From the NCBI RefSeq assembly GCF_016864375.1, contig NZ_CP069358.1, positions 434,001-498,000 of the forward strand: a stretch of 64,000 nt of DNA, read 5' to 3'. The notes under the pieces are model-generated. The model was not told the DNA's origin. It saw only the letters and a list, made by a program, of their open reading frames with translations, and searched no databases. Position numbers and translations under genes: made by a program. Every line of letters starts with the position of its first letter. Position 1 is the first letter of the stretch. The DNA is from Microvirga sp. VF16. GTDB lineage: Bacteria > Pseudomonadota > Alphaproteobacteria > Rhizobiales > Beijerinckiaceae. This document shows, one piece after another, positions 52,411 to 61,941 of this stretch.

Positions 52411-53589
52411 ATGAGATCTTCACCCGGAATCAGGTCTGCTCGACTCGATCAAGAGCAAGTGGCCGAGGCTCATACAGCAGCCTCAATCCGCCATCCTCTT
52501 GGGAGCCGCCAAGAAGCGAGATCTATTTCACTCGCTCTTCAGGGTGGCGGCTCGTTCGGAGCATTCACGTGGGGCGTGCTCGACCGGCTTCTGGAGGAGG
52601 AGCATCTTTTGTTCGATGCCGTCAGCGGAGCGAGCGCTGGAGCTGTGAATGCTGTCCTCCTGGCTTCAGGCCTCGCGGAAAGTGGGCGAATGGGTGCAAG
52701 GAAGCGTCTGCAACGCTTCTGGCACCGAGCCAGTGAGGCGGCTCCCCGAATCCAGCCTGGCATTGCCGCTGCGATCGCAACCCGCATTCTGTCGCCGTAT
52801 CAATTCAACCCTTTCAACCTGAATCCGCTTCGCACGCTTCTCGCCAACGAAATCAACTTCGATGTCCTGAGGAACAACCCAAGCCTACGCCTTTTGATCG
52901 GGGCAACACGCGTTCGCGATGGCAAGATGCATGTGTTTCAGGAGAAAGATCTCACAATCGATGTCATTCTGGCTTCAGCCTGCCTGCCCGTAATCCATCA
53001 TGCGGTTTCCATTGATGGCGAGACGTATTGGGATGGCGGCTACTCGGCCAACCCGCCGCTGATCCCGCTGGTCGCCAGGTCTCGAGCATCCGAGATTCTC
53101 ATCGTACAAATCATGCCCACGGCCGGGGCAGACATGCCGACAACGGCCTCTGAAATCGCGAAGCGCATGGAACAGATTACATTCAACAGTTCGCTCCTGC
53201 GGGATATGGATGCTCTTGCGGCGATGACGAAGCTCGCCGAAGCTGAGGTCCAAGGATCACGCCTGCTCCAGAGACTGCAGAAGCTGCGTCTTCACCATGT
53301 CTCGGCTGAGACGGAGTACCCCCTGCTGAGCCAAGCAAGTGCTCTGAACCTAGACCGGCACTTCCTGTTCCAACTACGAGATGCAGGGCGGGTGGCGGCA
53401 GATCGCTGGCTTTCGAGCAGTTCAGAGCTACAATTCCTTGATCCTTTCAGGAATGAAGGACCAGAGTCGAGCGACGGGCAGCGTCCGTCGGCCCAAGCAC
53501 AATTGGTCACCTCACCTTTCTCTGTGCGAGTAAAGCGACTCTGGCAGTTGTCACAAGCCAAGTTGGCAAAGCTCCTCAGTCGGTCTTGA
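52411..53589 (+). CDS. Patatin-like phospholipase/hydrolase
   Basis: A 392-residue patatin-domain protein. The oxyanion motif is QGGGSFGAF (44-52), the nucleophile serine Ser75 is in GASAG, and the dyad Asp208 is in WDGG. Such serine-aspartate hydrolases act on phospholipids or related esters. The N-terminal 37 residues and the C-terminal 150 are not conserved. It lies near the PHB region but is on the other strand; a role in granule or membrane lipid turnover is only a guess. Confidence 0.85.
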   Translation: MRSSPGIRSARLDQEQVAEAHTAASIRHPLGSRQEARSISLALQGGGSFGAFTWGVLDRLLEEEHLLFDAVSGASAGAVNAVLLASGLAESGRMGARKRLQRFWHRASEAAPRIQPGIAAAIATRILSPYQFNPFNLNPLRTLLANEINFDVLRNNPSLRLLIGATRVRDGKMHVFQEKDLTIDVILASACLPVIHHAVSIDGETYWDGGYSANPPLIPLVARSRASEILIVQIMPTAGADMPTTASEIAKRMEQITFNSSLLRDMDALAAMTKLAEAEVQGSRLLQRLQKLRLHHVSAETEYPLLSQASALNLDRHFLFQLRDAGRVAADRWLSSSSELQFLDPFRNEGPESSDGQRPSAQAQLVTSPFSVRVKRLWQLSQAKLAKLLSRS

Positions 53590-54064
53590 AGTATGAATCG
53601 GCTCAGAACGTCGCCCCCTGTCAGAACAGGCATAATTGGCTGAACATCCAAGACAAATAGTTATAACCATAAGTGCACGACCGGCGCCGGCTATGACCTC
53701 CTCGCTCTGAGAAAAGGTTCCGAGCTGCGCAGAGGTTTCCGCTCAGCACGAGATTGGGTCCGGGTTCAAAGCCGAATGACAGATAGGTGAGCGATGCCGT
53801 AGGGGCTGGGTTGCTCTTCTCTTTTGGTTCATGGGTGCCCTGAAGAGATGCCAATCCCTGTGAATCCCGTGGAGAACGGGGACAAGCAGGAGAATTCTCA
53901 CCGACCATTGCTCGCAAAGGACCAGAACTCGTTCTTGACTTTATGAACCGAAACCTAAGCAGGTCCGACGGCGCAGTGATGCATGCGCCATCACTTTCCC
54001 TGCACGGACGCTCGGAAGGTGATCCTGGATCTCCGCGGCCGTCCGATGGCGAGAGGAGAAGGCC
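53590..54064. other. Intergenic, nothing recognised
   Basis: About 475 bp with no supported feature. Confidence 0.4.
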
Positions 54065-54499
54065 ATGAATCCGTCGTCACCGTGGACGCTGTTCCTCGCC
54101 CGCCCTGGACGAGATCGGCAGCATGTCATCCGGGATCCTCGAGGCGAGCCTCGGCTTATCTTTGGCGAAGATGATGGCACGCGGATCAACGATCATCTCG
54201 CCAGGTACCTTATTGAAAGCCTGAACGCAGGTCACCATCCAGACGACCCGAACCCGGATGAGGGCTGGTTCCTGGACAGCCCAGGAGACGAGCAGGAACC
54301 GGCGCTTCTCATTTGCGATCCGGATTTTGAAGGCAGGCTCGAGATCCTCGAGACAGGGAATCCCAAGGAGGATCAGGCGCTGGGCCGCAGAATTACAGCG
54401 CTCATCAATACCTATTTCCTCGAGGAGGAGAGCTCACATTCAAGCGCGCCCTCTTCCAGTTCTCGGATGGAAAGGGAGCCATCCAAGTCCAGACTCTGA
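54065..54499 (+). CDS. Hypothetical acidic protein
   Basis: A 144-residue acidic protein (start MNPSSPWTLFLARPGRDRQH). It has a possible small beta/alpha region with HVIRDPRGEPRLIFGEDD and INDHLARYLIESLNAG, then an acidic centre, ending in a Ser-rich tail. GAGAGGAGAAGG precedes the ATG. No family recognised. Confidence 0.5.
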   Translation: MNPSSPWTLFLARPGRDRQHVIRDPRGEPRLIFGEDDGTRINDHLARYLIESLNAGHHPDDPNPDEGWFLDSPGDEQEPALLICDPDFEGRLEILETGNPKEDQALGRRITALINTYFLEEESSHSSAPSSSSRMEREPSKSRL

Positions 54500-54559
54500 G
54501 TGCTCTAGGACTAGTCGCGCTTGCGCGCGGTCGGCCAAGTCGCCGTGCTCAATTCCCGT

Positions 54560-55000
54560 GCCGCGGATTGTGTGTCAGGCTTCTCGCCGATGGTCAGCCG
54601 CCGGTGTTTTAACGGTCTTGGGCTGAGCTTTGGGTCCACGCCTGGGTGGCGCATTGCTCCGATCCCACCGCGGCGTGCCGCTGGCATAGAGCCCACCAAC
54701 CTCGACCACGCCATCCAGCGCCCGCTCGCGGCCGACCATCACGCGCAGAGCGCACCCCATGCGCTAGGCCGTCGGCTGACTGAGGCAAAGCGCTTCCGCC
54801 AAGCGGATGGACGAGATGCCCATGTCGGACTGCACCATCAGCCACAGGCCCGAGAACCAAGCCCAGAGGGGCCGTTTCGTCACGTGGAGGTGTACGGGTC
54901 GTGACGGTGAATTGGAAGGGGCCGATCAGGACGGCATCATTTCCGCAGCCCCGGGTCTGAGCGAAGCCGCATCCCGCCCCCATAAATCGGCAAGGTGAAA
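54560..55000 (-). pseudogene. IS1595-family transposase remnant
   Basis: Read on the minus strand, FQFTVTTRT, then LWAWFSGLWLMVQSDMGISS, IRLAEALCLSQPTA and RMGCALRVMVGRERALDGVVE follow the order of IS1595-type transposases. The pieces need at least one frameshift (near 54895) and cross one in-frame TAG (after SQPTA). The catalytic part and termini are missing. It is a relic at the edge of the mobile island. Confidence 0.6.
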
Positions 55001-55017
55001 GCGACCACGCTTTGAGA

Positions 55018-55200
55018 TCAAACGGTTGAGCTGTTGCTCGCCTGACGTCGGGCTTCGATGCCAGCGTCAACCAGGGCAATGGCCGTGCGGGCATCTTGGC
55101 GAAAGGCTTCTTTCAATCGCTCAGGCTCTCTGTCCCACCCCCGTGCCTCGTCTTGAAGCGCATAGAAGGCCTTGGCGATACATTCGACCTCATCATCCAT
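55018..55200 (-). CDS. Small hypothetical protein
   Basis: A 60-residue acidic protein (MDDEVECIAKAFYALQDEAR). Helical, with ERLKEAFRQDARTAIALVDAG. Its codon pattern looks protein-like. No known family. Confidence 0.5.
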   Translation of the reverse strand: MDDEVECIAKAFYALQDEARGWDREPERLKEAFRQDARTAIALVDAGIEARRQASNSSTV

Positions 55201-55457
55201 GCGAACCTCCCAAAGGCCTCATCTACCAGCACGCTGGGATGATCGATCCGGCATGGTTAAGGCCTTCTTAAACGCCCGCATCCGTGAGCGTGGTGCCCTC
55301 CTGGAACCGATCCGCCCAAGGTCAAACAATGTCGTCGATCGCGCCCCTTTCCGAGGGTTAACCCCCGTGCGCTGCCGGGATCATACCCTTGATTTCCACT
55401 TCATTCACGCAAGCGGTCTAAAATCAGGTTCGGCTATCCTTTGCCTGGATCGGGATC

Positions 55458-55625
55458 ATGTCACACGAGCGGAAAACCCAGTGGACGCATCGGCTCGAGC
55501 ACCTGCATGCCTTGCGGGAGCGCTTTCTGGCAGCCCGCCGGTACGACCGGGCCTACGAGACCTACCTGATCATTCAGCACGCCTATGACCTCTGGGCGGA
55601 TGAGATGTTCCATTCGCGTGGGTAG
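55458..55625 (+). CDS. Small helical hypothetical protein
   Basis: A 55-residue frame from ATG to TAG: MSHERKTQWTHRLEHLHALR, then RFLAARRYDRAYETYLII and a short tail. It is rich in Tyr/His/Arg and looks like a coiled or helical-bundle segment. Too short for most callers. The protein-like composition is the only support; no family recognised. Confidence 0.45.
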   Translation: MSHERKTQWTHRLEHLHALRERFLAARRYDRAYETYLIIQHAYDLWADEMFHSRG

Positions 55626-55863
55626 CTCTTTTGGCAGACCTTGCCTCCACTCCCATCGATTGTGGCTTGATGGAATTCCAGTGAACGCCGCCCTCAAGAC
55701 AAAGCAACGCATCGAGCCGGTTATCGTCCGGAGAGCCGCATCGGTGCGGGCCGAAACATCGGCGCGCACCAAGGTCAGGCACCTGCACCAGGTGAGCGGG
55801 TTCGCTCAGCGCCGCGAGGGCCTCGAAGAACAGCGCAAACACACCCGCCCGGCTTAAGCACTA

Positions 55864-56964
55864 ATGATCTTCACGCAGAGGGTGTAACATAGGGCGGTGT
55901 CGGTCATCGTGAGGAGGTGCGCGATGGAGGGCAACGTTTGGCGTCCGACGCATCTGACGCCGGAGCAGATGGAGGAGCGGCGCCTGGTGGCCGCGACGCT
56001 GTTGCGCCAGGGACATCTCTCTCAAGCAGACGTCGCCCGGCACGTGGGGGTCAGCCGCGCCAGTGTCTGCCACTGGGCCACCACCCTCGCCCAGGAGGGT
56101 CGGCACGGCCTGGCCGCGCGGCCCAACCTCGGGCCTCCCTCTCGCCTCGATGAGAAGGCCTGGGCTCGGCTGGGCCGGCTGCTGGATCGAGGCGCGGTGG
56201 CGGCCGGCTTTGCCACCGAGCGCTGGACCCTCGCGCGCATCGCGGCCGTGATCGAGCGGGAGTTTGGGGTGCACTATCATCCGCGCTACCTGGAGCGGCC
56301 TCTCAAGGCGCATGGCTTCAGCGTGCAGCGTCCCGCCACACGGGCCAAGGAGAGCGACGAACTCATGATCGCGGTCTGGCCCAAGCGGGACTGGGTAGCG
56401 TTGAAAAAAAGGCGCGCCGGGAGCAGCGCACCCTCGTCCTCTGGGACGAGACCGGCCACAGCTTCCGGATCCGGCCGGGCACGACCTGGGCCCGGCGCGG
56501 GCTGACCCCGGTGCTACGGCGGGTGAGCAAACGGCGCGAGGTGTCGAGCGTGGTGGCGATCACGCCCGACGGGCGGCTGTATGCCCGCCATTTCCGCACC
56601 CCTATCTCCAGCCGCTGTGTCATCCAGGCCCTGCGCTCTGTCCGGCGCAAGATCGGCACGCCGCTGCTGGTGGTCTGGGACCGGCTCAACGCGCACCGCT
56701 CACGGGCAACAATGGACTTCGTCTCAGCGCACGCACGAGACTATGCGGTGGCCTATCTGCCGGCATATGCCCCCGAGTTGAATCCGGAAGAGCAGTGCAA
56801 TGCGCTCGTCAAGCACGCGATGGCGAACGCTCTGCCCGGCTCAGTCGACGACCTGCATCGCCTCGCCCGCCGCGAGTTCGGCCGGCTGAAGCGCCGCCCC
56901 GAAATGATCGTCCGCTTCTTCCGCCATGCAGGTCTCTCCGTTACCGGCATCCCGTGACGATCAT
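55864..56964 (+). mobile_element. IS630-family insertion sequence
   Basis: An element of about 1.1 kb with inverted ends ATGATCTTCACG (from 55864) and CGTGACGATCAT (to 56964), one mismatch. TA dinucleotides at 55862-55863 and 56965-56966 flank it, the target duplication expected of IS630/Tc1-mariner. It encodes a transposase in two frames. Confidence 0.85.
55897..56957 (+). CDS. IS630 transposase, two overlapping frames
   Basis: The first frame (from the GTG/ATG region at 55897-55924) encodes a helix-turn-helix (LSQADVARHVGVSRASVCHW) and a winged domain. At 56404-56410 there is a run of seven A. A -1 shift there joins it to the second frame: LVLWDETGHSFRIRPG, then LLVVWDRLNAHRS, and AYAPELNPEEQCN, the DDE/DDD catalytic core of IS630. 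Programmed frameshifting at such A-runs is known for this family. Without the shift, the first frame stops at 56505, giving 203 residues. Confidence 0.85.
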
Positions 56965-57066
56965 TAGAACAGCTTTCGAAACGTGAGGACTGCGCCTCCG
57001 ACCCTGCACTCGGACGAGGGATTGCAATCCCAAGGACCACACTATATTCTATATTTAGTAAGTGCT

Positions 57067-57705
57067 ATGATTCCGAGGCCCCATATGTTGCGGCATGTCA
57101 CGGATGAAGAGATTGAGCAGCGCGTGAAGGTTCTGCGACGGGAACTCGGTCTTCAGAACCAGAGCCGCCCCGACCTGAGGAACGTGATCGAAAAGCTCAC
57201 CGCCCGCTTTCGGCACTTCAGTTACCAGCAGATCCCTGACGCCGAAATGCCCGATGCCGAGGCGCAATGGGAGGCCCGAAAAGGCGTCCTGCGGATCCGT
57301 GAGAGCGTCGTTGGTGCCATGCAGAGGGGTGAGCCACGAGCTCGGATGATGATCGCCAATGAGATTGGGCACTTCGCCATGCGGCACTCGGGTGTTCGCA
57401 ACAGGAGCACGACCCAACCGACAGCTGGAAGATCGTTGTTAGAAGCCAAGAAAGAGGAGAGTGAGGCAAGACGTTTCGCTGCGATGTTCCTGGCTCCCAA
57501 CGATCTCCTCAGGTCGACCGATACGGTTGAGGATATTGTGGACCGTTTTGGACTGAGCTTTGAGGCAGCCATGATCCGCAAGGGCGAGTTCGATGCGTTT
57601 CAGCGACGGGCCTCCGGCCACCGGCGCGAGCTGCCGTCCATCGTGGTCGATTACCTGAAGGACGCTCAGCGACGGGGTGCGAAGCTGCGGACAGACTTGA
57701 ATTAG
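57067..57705 (+). CDS. ImmA/IrrE-like protein with altered zinc motif
   Basis: A 212-residue protein of the ImmA/IrrE type (PF06114): the MIANEIGHFAMRHSG block (residues 95-109) and ESEARRFAAMFLAP (131-144). In active members the motif is HExxH; here the first His is Asn (NEIGH, 98-102). ImmA proteases cut phage repressors, IrrE controls the damage response. Loss of one metal ligand suggests it binds rather than cuts. It sits between IS630 and the Tn554-like module, in mobile DNA. The start at 57067 is preferred; 57085 is possible. Confidence 0.75.
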   Translation: MIPRPHMLRHVTDEEIEQRVKVLRRELGLQNQSRPDLRNVIEKLTARFRHFSYQQIPDAEMPDAEAQWEARKGVLRIRESVVGAMQRGEPRARMMIANEIGHFAMRHSGVRNRSTTQPTAGRSLLEAKKEESEARRFAAMFLAPNDLLRSTDTVEDIVDRFGLSFEAAMIRKGEFDAFQRRASGHRRELPSIVVDYLKDAQRRGAKLRTDLN

Positions 57706-58036
57706 GGGCCTCTGACGTTGGCGAATAAACTGGTGCGGAGTACCGGACCCAGCTGGCGGTGCGGTGTAGGAGCGCCGATTGCAACCGTTGAGCATCCGGT
57801 GCCAGGACGCGCCGGCTTTGGGTCGCTTCAAAGAAGATCTGGATTGCTTCGGACAGCATCCAGCGCCGGATCGTCTCCACATTCGGATCGATGCCGGACC
57901 ACTTTGCGAGCTTTTCAGGACATTCTAACTTTGCGGCTACAGTGAATTTCGTTGAACATTTTTTATGGAATTAGCTCTAGGATCTTTCTTCATGTCAACG
58001 ACGTAATCCACGCACCACCTTAGGGCATTTGCTGCC
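57706..58036. other. Gap before the Tn554-like module
   Basis: About 330 bp. No gene recognised. The end of this gap, AT-rich, is probably the left end of the module. Confidence 0.4.
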
Positions 58037-58073
58037 CGTTGTGGACGAGATTAGCTTCAGGCTGTCCACAACG
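58037..58073. repeat. Inverted repeat upstream of tnpA
   Basis: CGTTGTGGAC at 58037-58046 and GTCCACAACG at 58064-58073 form a perfect 10-bp inverted repeat around 17 bp, 16 bp ahead of the tnpA ATG. It may be an operator or a pair of recombinase-binding arms. Confidence 0.6.
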
Positions 58074-58089
58074 TGGTTGGAGCGCGCTC

Positions 58090-59277
58090 ATGCATCTCCA
58101 GCGCATCGTTCTGCCCAGTGGCCGGATCACCTGGACCGCCTATGACGGCGACGCGGTTGTCGCCGAGATCCGCGACTTCGTCATCTATCTCGAAGCCCGG
58201 CACTACGCGCCTCGCTCCGTCAGCCATTACGCCCGGCACGCTGTCAGGCTCGGCAACTATCTCGCGGCCCTCGGCAAGAGCTTCCGCGAGATCACGGCCA
58301 CGGATCTCGACCGCTTCATTCCAGCCGTCGCCAAGGCTGGCCGGAAGCTCGATGCCCGAACCGCCATGACGATCATTCCACTGCGGCCAGAGCATGTGGA
58401 GGTCTCGGCCAGCCTGCACAATCAGATCCTGTTTGGCATCAAGGCCTTCTACGCCTTTCTGAAGCTCCGGGATGCAACGGTGCTCTTCGACACGATCGCG
58501 AAGCCACGTGCCTATGCTCCCGAGGCTTATCAGCCGTTTCTGGCGCATGTGGCCGCCCGCAAGGCCCGTCGCAAGGCAGAGAGCCGCTCCGATGCTGACG
58601 CTATGGCGGCTGCCGCCAAGCGGGCCGCCGACCACCGTTTGAAGCCGGAGCAGGTCGTGCGGATCATCCAGGCGGCTGCGTTGATGCGCGATGCGTTCCT
58701 CGTAGTCGTCCTTTACACAACCGGCATGCGGATCGGCGAGGCGCGGGGTTTGCTGCATGAGGATATCCGCCTCGATGAGAACCTGATCTGGGTCACGCCG
58801 CGCGCTCTCGAGAACCGCGCCAGGGTCAAGAGCGGCCATCCCCGGCCGATCCCGGTGCCGGACTTCCTCATGCGGATGTACGAGGACTACGTCGCCAGCG
58901 ACGAGTACCTGCCCGCTTTTGAGGCCGGAACGGACTACGTGTTCTGCAATCTGGCCGGCGGGTTGATCGGGCGCGGGCTGTCCGAGAGCAATGTCTACGA
59001 CATTCAGGGGCGGCTGGCGAAGGCCTCGGGCGTTGCATTCACTTGGCACATGTTCCGGCATTCCCATGCCAGCGAAGCCATCGCCCAAGGCTACAGCCTG
59101 CTCGATGTCGCCGACCGGCTCGGCCATGCCAGTCCGCAGACCACGAACGCGATCTACAAACACCTGTTCAACGCCGAGTACCGCAAGATGCGCCTCAGGA
59201 GCCATGAGGAACTCGAGGGACGGCTCAGCGATCTGCGGCGTCGAACGCTGACGCAGGAGCAGGTCAAATGGCTATGA
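58090..59277 (+). CDS. tnpA: Tn554-like tyrosine recombinase TnpA
   Basis: A 395-residue tyrosine recombinase. SAM-like N-terminal core-binding domain, then catalytic residues Arg214 (TGMRIGE), Lys247, His320 and Arg323 (HMFRH), His346 (LGHAS) and Tyr356. The full set is present, so it should be active. The ATG at 58090 is chosen because residues before it are unlike the family. Confidence 0.9.
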   Translation: MHLQRIVLPSGRITWTAYDGDAVVAEIRDFVIYLEARHYAPRSVSHYARHAVRLGNYLAALGKSFREITATDLDRFIPAVAKAGRKLDARTAMTIIPLRPEHVEVSASLHNQILFGIKAFYAFLKLRDATVLFDTIAKPRAYAPEAYQPFLAHVAARKARRKAESRSDADAMAAAAKRAADHRLKPEQVVRIIQAAALMRDAFLVVVLYTTGMRIGEARGLLHEDIRLDENLIWVTPRALENRARVKSGHPRPIPVPDFLMRMYEDYVASDEYLPAFEAGTDYVFCNLAGGLIGRGLSESNVYDIQGRLAKASGVAFTWHMFRHSHASEAIAQGYSLLDVADRLGHASPQTTNAIYKHLFNAEYRKMRLRSHEELEGRLSDLRRRTLTQEQVKWL

Positions 59278-61514
59278 AGATCGTCGTCACGAACGAGCCG
59301 CAGGACGCTTACCTCGGCGGCCTTCAGGCCTTCATTGCCAGCGTCAGCCCCCTCCTCCTCAAGCGCGATCGCTGGGGCTATCACACCCTGGAAAAGTGCT
59401 TCGGCATTGACGGCGTCTCAGCGCTCTACACGCCACCCAAGTTCCCGCCACGGACGCGGCAGAGACTGCGTCAGGAGGCTCTGGCGCTGGCCGCCGATCC
59501 GCGCTCGGACGATCGCTTCCTGGGCGGCGTCGGCTTCGACTTCACGAGTGTTCCCGAACCGTATCGGACCGAGCTCAAGGCTTATTTTACATGGCGGCTG
59601 GCCCGCTCGCAGAGCCGGCACTACGACTGGTACGCCCGGGCCGTGCGCCTCATCCCGTTCTGTGCCGATCTGGCCGATCCAACCCGACGGCCCGCAACAG
59701 TGAATGTGCGCCCGTGCCTGATCGACTTCGGGGATCCGCTTGAGGATGGTGACGGCAACGGCAGCACGCGGCTGGCGCAGGTGATGCGGGAGTGGTTCCA
59801 GTCTCAAGGATACAGCACACGAGAGTACATCGGGGAATGGCGCCTCCGGGGCGGCGAGGGCACGTTGGCTAAGAACGTCTATCGCAACTTCACGCCAGCA
59901 AACTCCCTGGTGCGGACGCTCCTGATCCTGCGGGAGAAGGCCAAGCCCCTCGAGACCAGGGATCTCATCCTGTTCGAAGATGTGTATCCGGCCGACGAGG
60001 TTCCGGAGAGCAAACGGACGGAGCCCTACTTCCACTTCTACAAGCTTCGCTCTCTCTGGCTGCGCGATGCCGCGCGGCGCTATATTTTGAGCAAGATCGC
60101 GTACAAAGAACTCTCTGCCACGACCCTGGTGAGCTATGTCAAAAGGTTGTCGCAACTCGACGAGTGCTTGCATGAGCTGCACTCTGCGCCGAAGCCAAAG
60201 CATGTGACGCAGGAGTTTGTCGATCACACCTTCCTGGCCTGGGGCAAGGAGAGGGGCTTCGTCGGGCAGAACTGGTACGCCGATCCGATCAACCTGCTCA
60301 AATGGGCGTCAGCCCACCTGCCCGCTTTGGGCTGGTCACGTCTCTCCTTCGATCCACGCAACATTCGCCGGGTGCATAGCTACCATCCGAAGGGCCGCCA
60401 CTACGAGCGCAAGTTCGAAGAAGCGTTGGTTCCGGAGGAGGTGGTGGAGCAGATGTTTGCCCGGTTCGACACCCTGCCCCCAGTCTGCAAGCGGCTGCTG
60501 ATCATCGTCCGCTACACCGGCATGCGCTGCCATGATCTTCACCATCTTGGCCTCAGTTGTCTGAAGCCCGATCCGGACGATGACCGCTTCATGCTGCTGA
60601 CATTCTATCAATCGAAGGTGAAGCAGTGGAACACCAAGCCACTGCACAAGGACGACGCGGCCCATGCCTTGGTCATCCAGGCAATCGAGGAGCAGCGCGC
60701 AGAAGGTCGCCGGCAATGGGGCCGGGCCACTGAGTATCTGTTCCCGCACCGGCTCGGCGATAAGGAAGTCGCTCTCGACAGCAACCGGACCCGCGAGATC
60801 ATCGGTCGATGGTGCATCGACAACGGCATCCGCGACACGACGGGAAAGCTGTACGACTTCGGCTGGCATGACTTCCGGCACTTCTACGGTACCGAAATGG
60901 CGCTGGCCGGCTATGACATCCACCTGATCCAGATGGAACTGGGCCATGCCTCGGCCGACATGAGCCTCGTGTATGTGAACCGCCGCCTCAAGTTGCGCAA
61001 GAAGGCTCTTCTGGAAAAGGGCGGCGGCAAGTTCGTCACCATCAAGGGCGAGGTGGATGACAAGATTGCCGAACTCGCGATCCGGAAAGATGCGGCCCTG
61101 GCAGTCGATATTCCCGGCGGTCTGTGCTCCCTCCCCGGCCAGATTGGCGAATGGTGCGAGCACAATGGGGCGTGCTTCACCTGCGTCTACTTCCGGGCCG
61201 ATGTGGAGCAGTTACCCTTTTTTGAGCGGGAGAAGCGTTCAATGGCGTCAAGCTTGAAACGCCTGCAGGCAGAGGTGACCGACTTCGAGCAGAAGGGGCA
61301 GCTGCGCATGGCCGAGATCGGCCGCAGGCGGATCGGGCGCACTGAGGATGGCATGGCGAACCTCGCCACGATCATCAGCACGATCAAAACGGAAGGGGTG
61401 TACGGTGGGAGCCATCGGAAGTATCGGGGGGCTGCTTGCGGCAGCGGAGCAGCGCAGTGTGGGAAAACGGCGCCTGGTCGAGGAGACCATCACGGAGATG
61501 CGTCGCCGCGGTGA
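59274..61514 (+). CDS. tnpB: Tn554-like tyrosine recombinase TnpB
   Basis: A 746-residue tyrosine recombinase, second of the pair. Catalytic boxes: YTGMRCHDLHHL, HDFRHFYGTEM and LGHASADMSLVYVNRR. The C-terminal region has a Cys cluster (CSLPGQIGEWCEHNGACFTC). Start at 59274 overlaps the tnpA stop by ATGA; 59268 is an alternative. The last 36 codons overlap tnpC in another frame. Confidence 0.88.
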   Translation: MKIVVTNEPQDAYLGGLQAFIASVSPLLLKRDRWGYHTLEKCFGIDGVSALYTPPKFPPRTRQRLRQEALALAADPRSDDRFLGGVGFDFTSVPEPYRTELKAYFTWRLARSQSRHYDWYARAVRLIPFCADLADPTRRPATVNVRPCLIDFGDPLEDGDGNGSTRLAQVMREWFQSQGYSTREYIGEWRLRGGEGTLAKNVYRNFTPANSLVRTLLILREKAKPLETRDLILFEDVYPADEVPESKRTEPYFHFYKLRSLWLRDAARRYILSKIAYKELSATTLVSYVKRLSQLDECLHELHSAPKPKHVTQEFVDHTFLAWGKERGFVGQNWYADPINLLKWASAHLPALGWSRLSFDPRNIRRVHSYHPKGRHYERKFEEALVPEEVVEQMFARFDTLPPVCKRLLIIVRYTGMRCHDLHHLGLSCLKPDPDDDRFMLLTFYQSKVKQWNTKPLHKDDAAHALVIQAIEEQRAEGRRQWGRATEYLFPHRLGDKEVALDSNRTREIIGRWCIDNGIRDTTGKLYDFGWHDFRHFYGTEMALAGYDIHLIQMELGHASADMSLVYVNRRLKLRKKALLEKGGGKFVTIKGEVDDKIAELAIRKDAALAVDIPGGLCSLPGQIGEWCEHNGACFTCVYFRADVEQLPFFEREKRSMASSLKRLQAEVTDFEQKGQLRMAEIGRRRIGRTEDGMANLATIISTIKTEGVYGGSHRKYRGAACGSGAAQCGKTAPGRGDHHGDASPR

Positions 61515-61863
61515 GGTGATCACCTTTAAAACGGTGGCCGAGCAGGCGAGGGTGAGCCGCCAGTATCTCTACACCCACTTCAAGGACACCATCGAGCAGC
61601 TCCGCACCGATGGGCAGCATCAGGCGGTCGTGGTGGAAGGCGAGACGGTCCCTGCCCGCTCCGCCGGCCGGGCGGCCACGATCGAGCTGGCGCTGCGCAA
61701 CAAGATCAGTCGCCTGGAGCAGGAATTGACGGAGCTTCGCAAGGAGAAGACGGCGCTGGAGCGGCGCTTCGAAAAGGCTCTTGGCGAAGCGGAAGAATGG
61801 CGCAGCCGGCATCAGGCTGCCGTCACGGAGTTACTGGAGACGCGCAGCCATTCGAAGGGTTGA
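61405..61863 (+). CDS. tnpC: Tn554-like TnpC (DUF6262)
   Basis: A 152-residue basic protein. The first part resembles a small helix-turn-helix (TFKTVAEQARVSRQYLYTH), and the C-terminal half is a coiled coil (IELALRNKISRLEQELTELR and following heptads). This matches the DUF6262/TnpC protein that accompanies TnpA and TnpB and influences orientation and frequency of transposition. The start is a GTG at 61405 inside tnpB; an ATG at 61348 is also in frame. Confidence 0.8.
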   Translation: MGAIGSIGGLLAAAEQRSVGKRRLVEETITEMRRRGEVITFKTVAEQARVSRQYLYTHFKDTIEQLRTDGQHQAVVVEGETVPARSAGRAATIELALRNKISRLEQELTELRKEKTALERRFEKALGEAEEWRSRHQAAVTELLETRSHSKG

Positions 61864-61875
61864 GTGTGAGATCGT

Positions 61876-61911
61876 CATAGCCGATGACGGAGAGACCCGT
61901 CATCGGCTATG
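61876..61911. repeat. Perfect 15-bp hairpin after tnpC
   Basis: CATAGCCGATGACGG (61876-61890) and its complement (61897-61911) close a six-nt loop. It begins 12 bp after the tnpC stop. No T-tract follows, so it is not a standard terminator. Confidence 0.65.
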
Positions 61912-61941
61912 CGAGACTCAAGGCCGGAGGCACGCGCAGCG

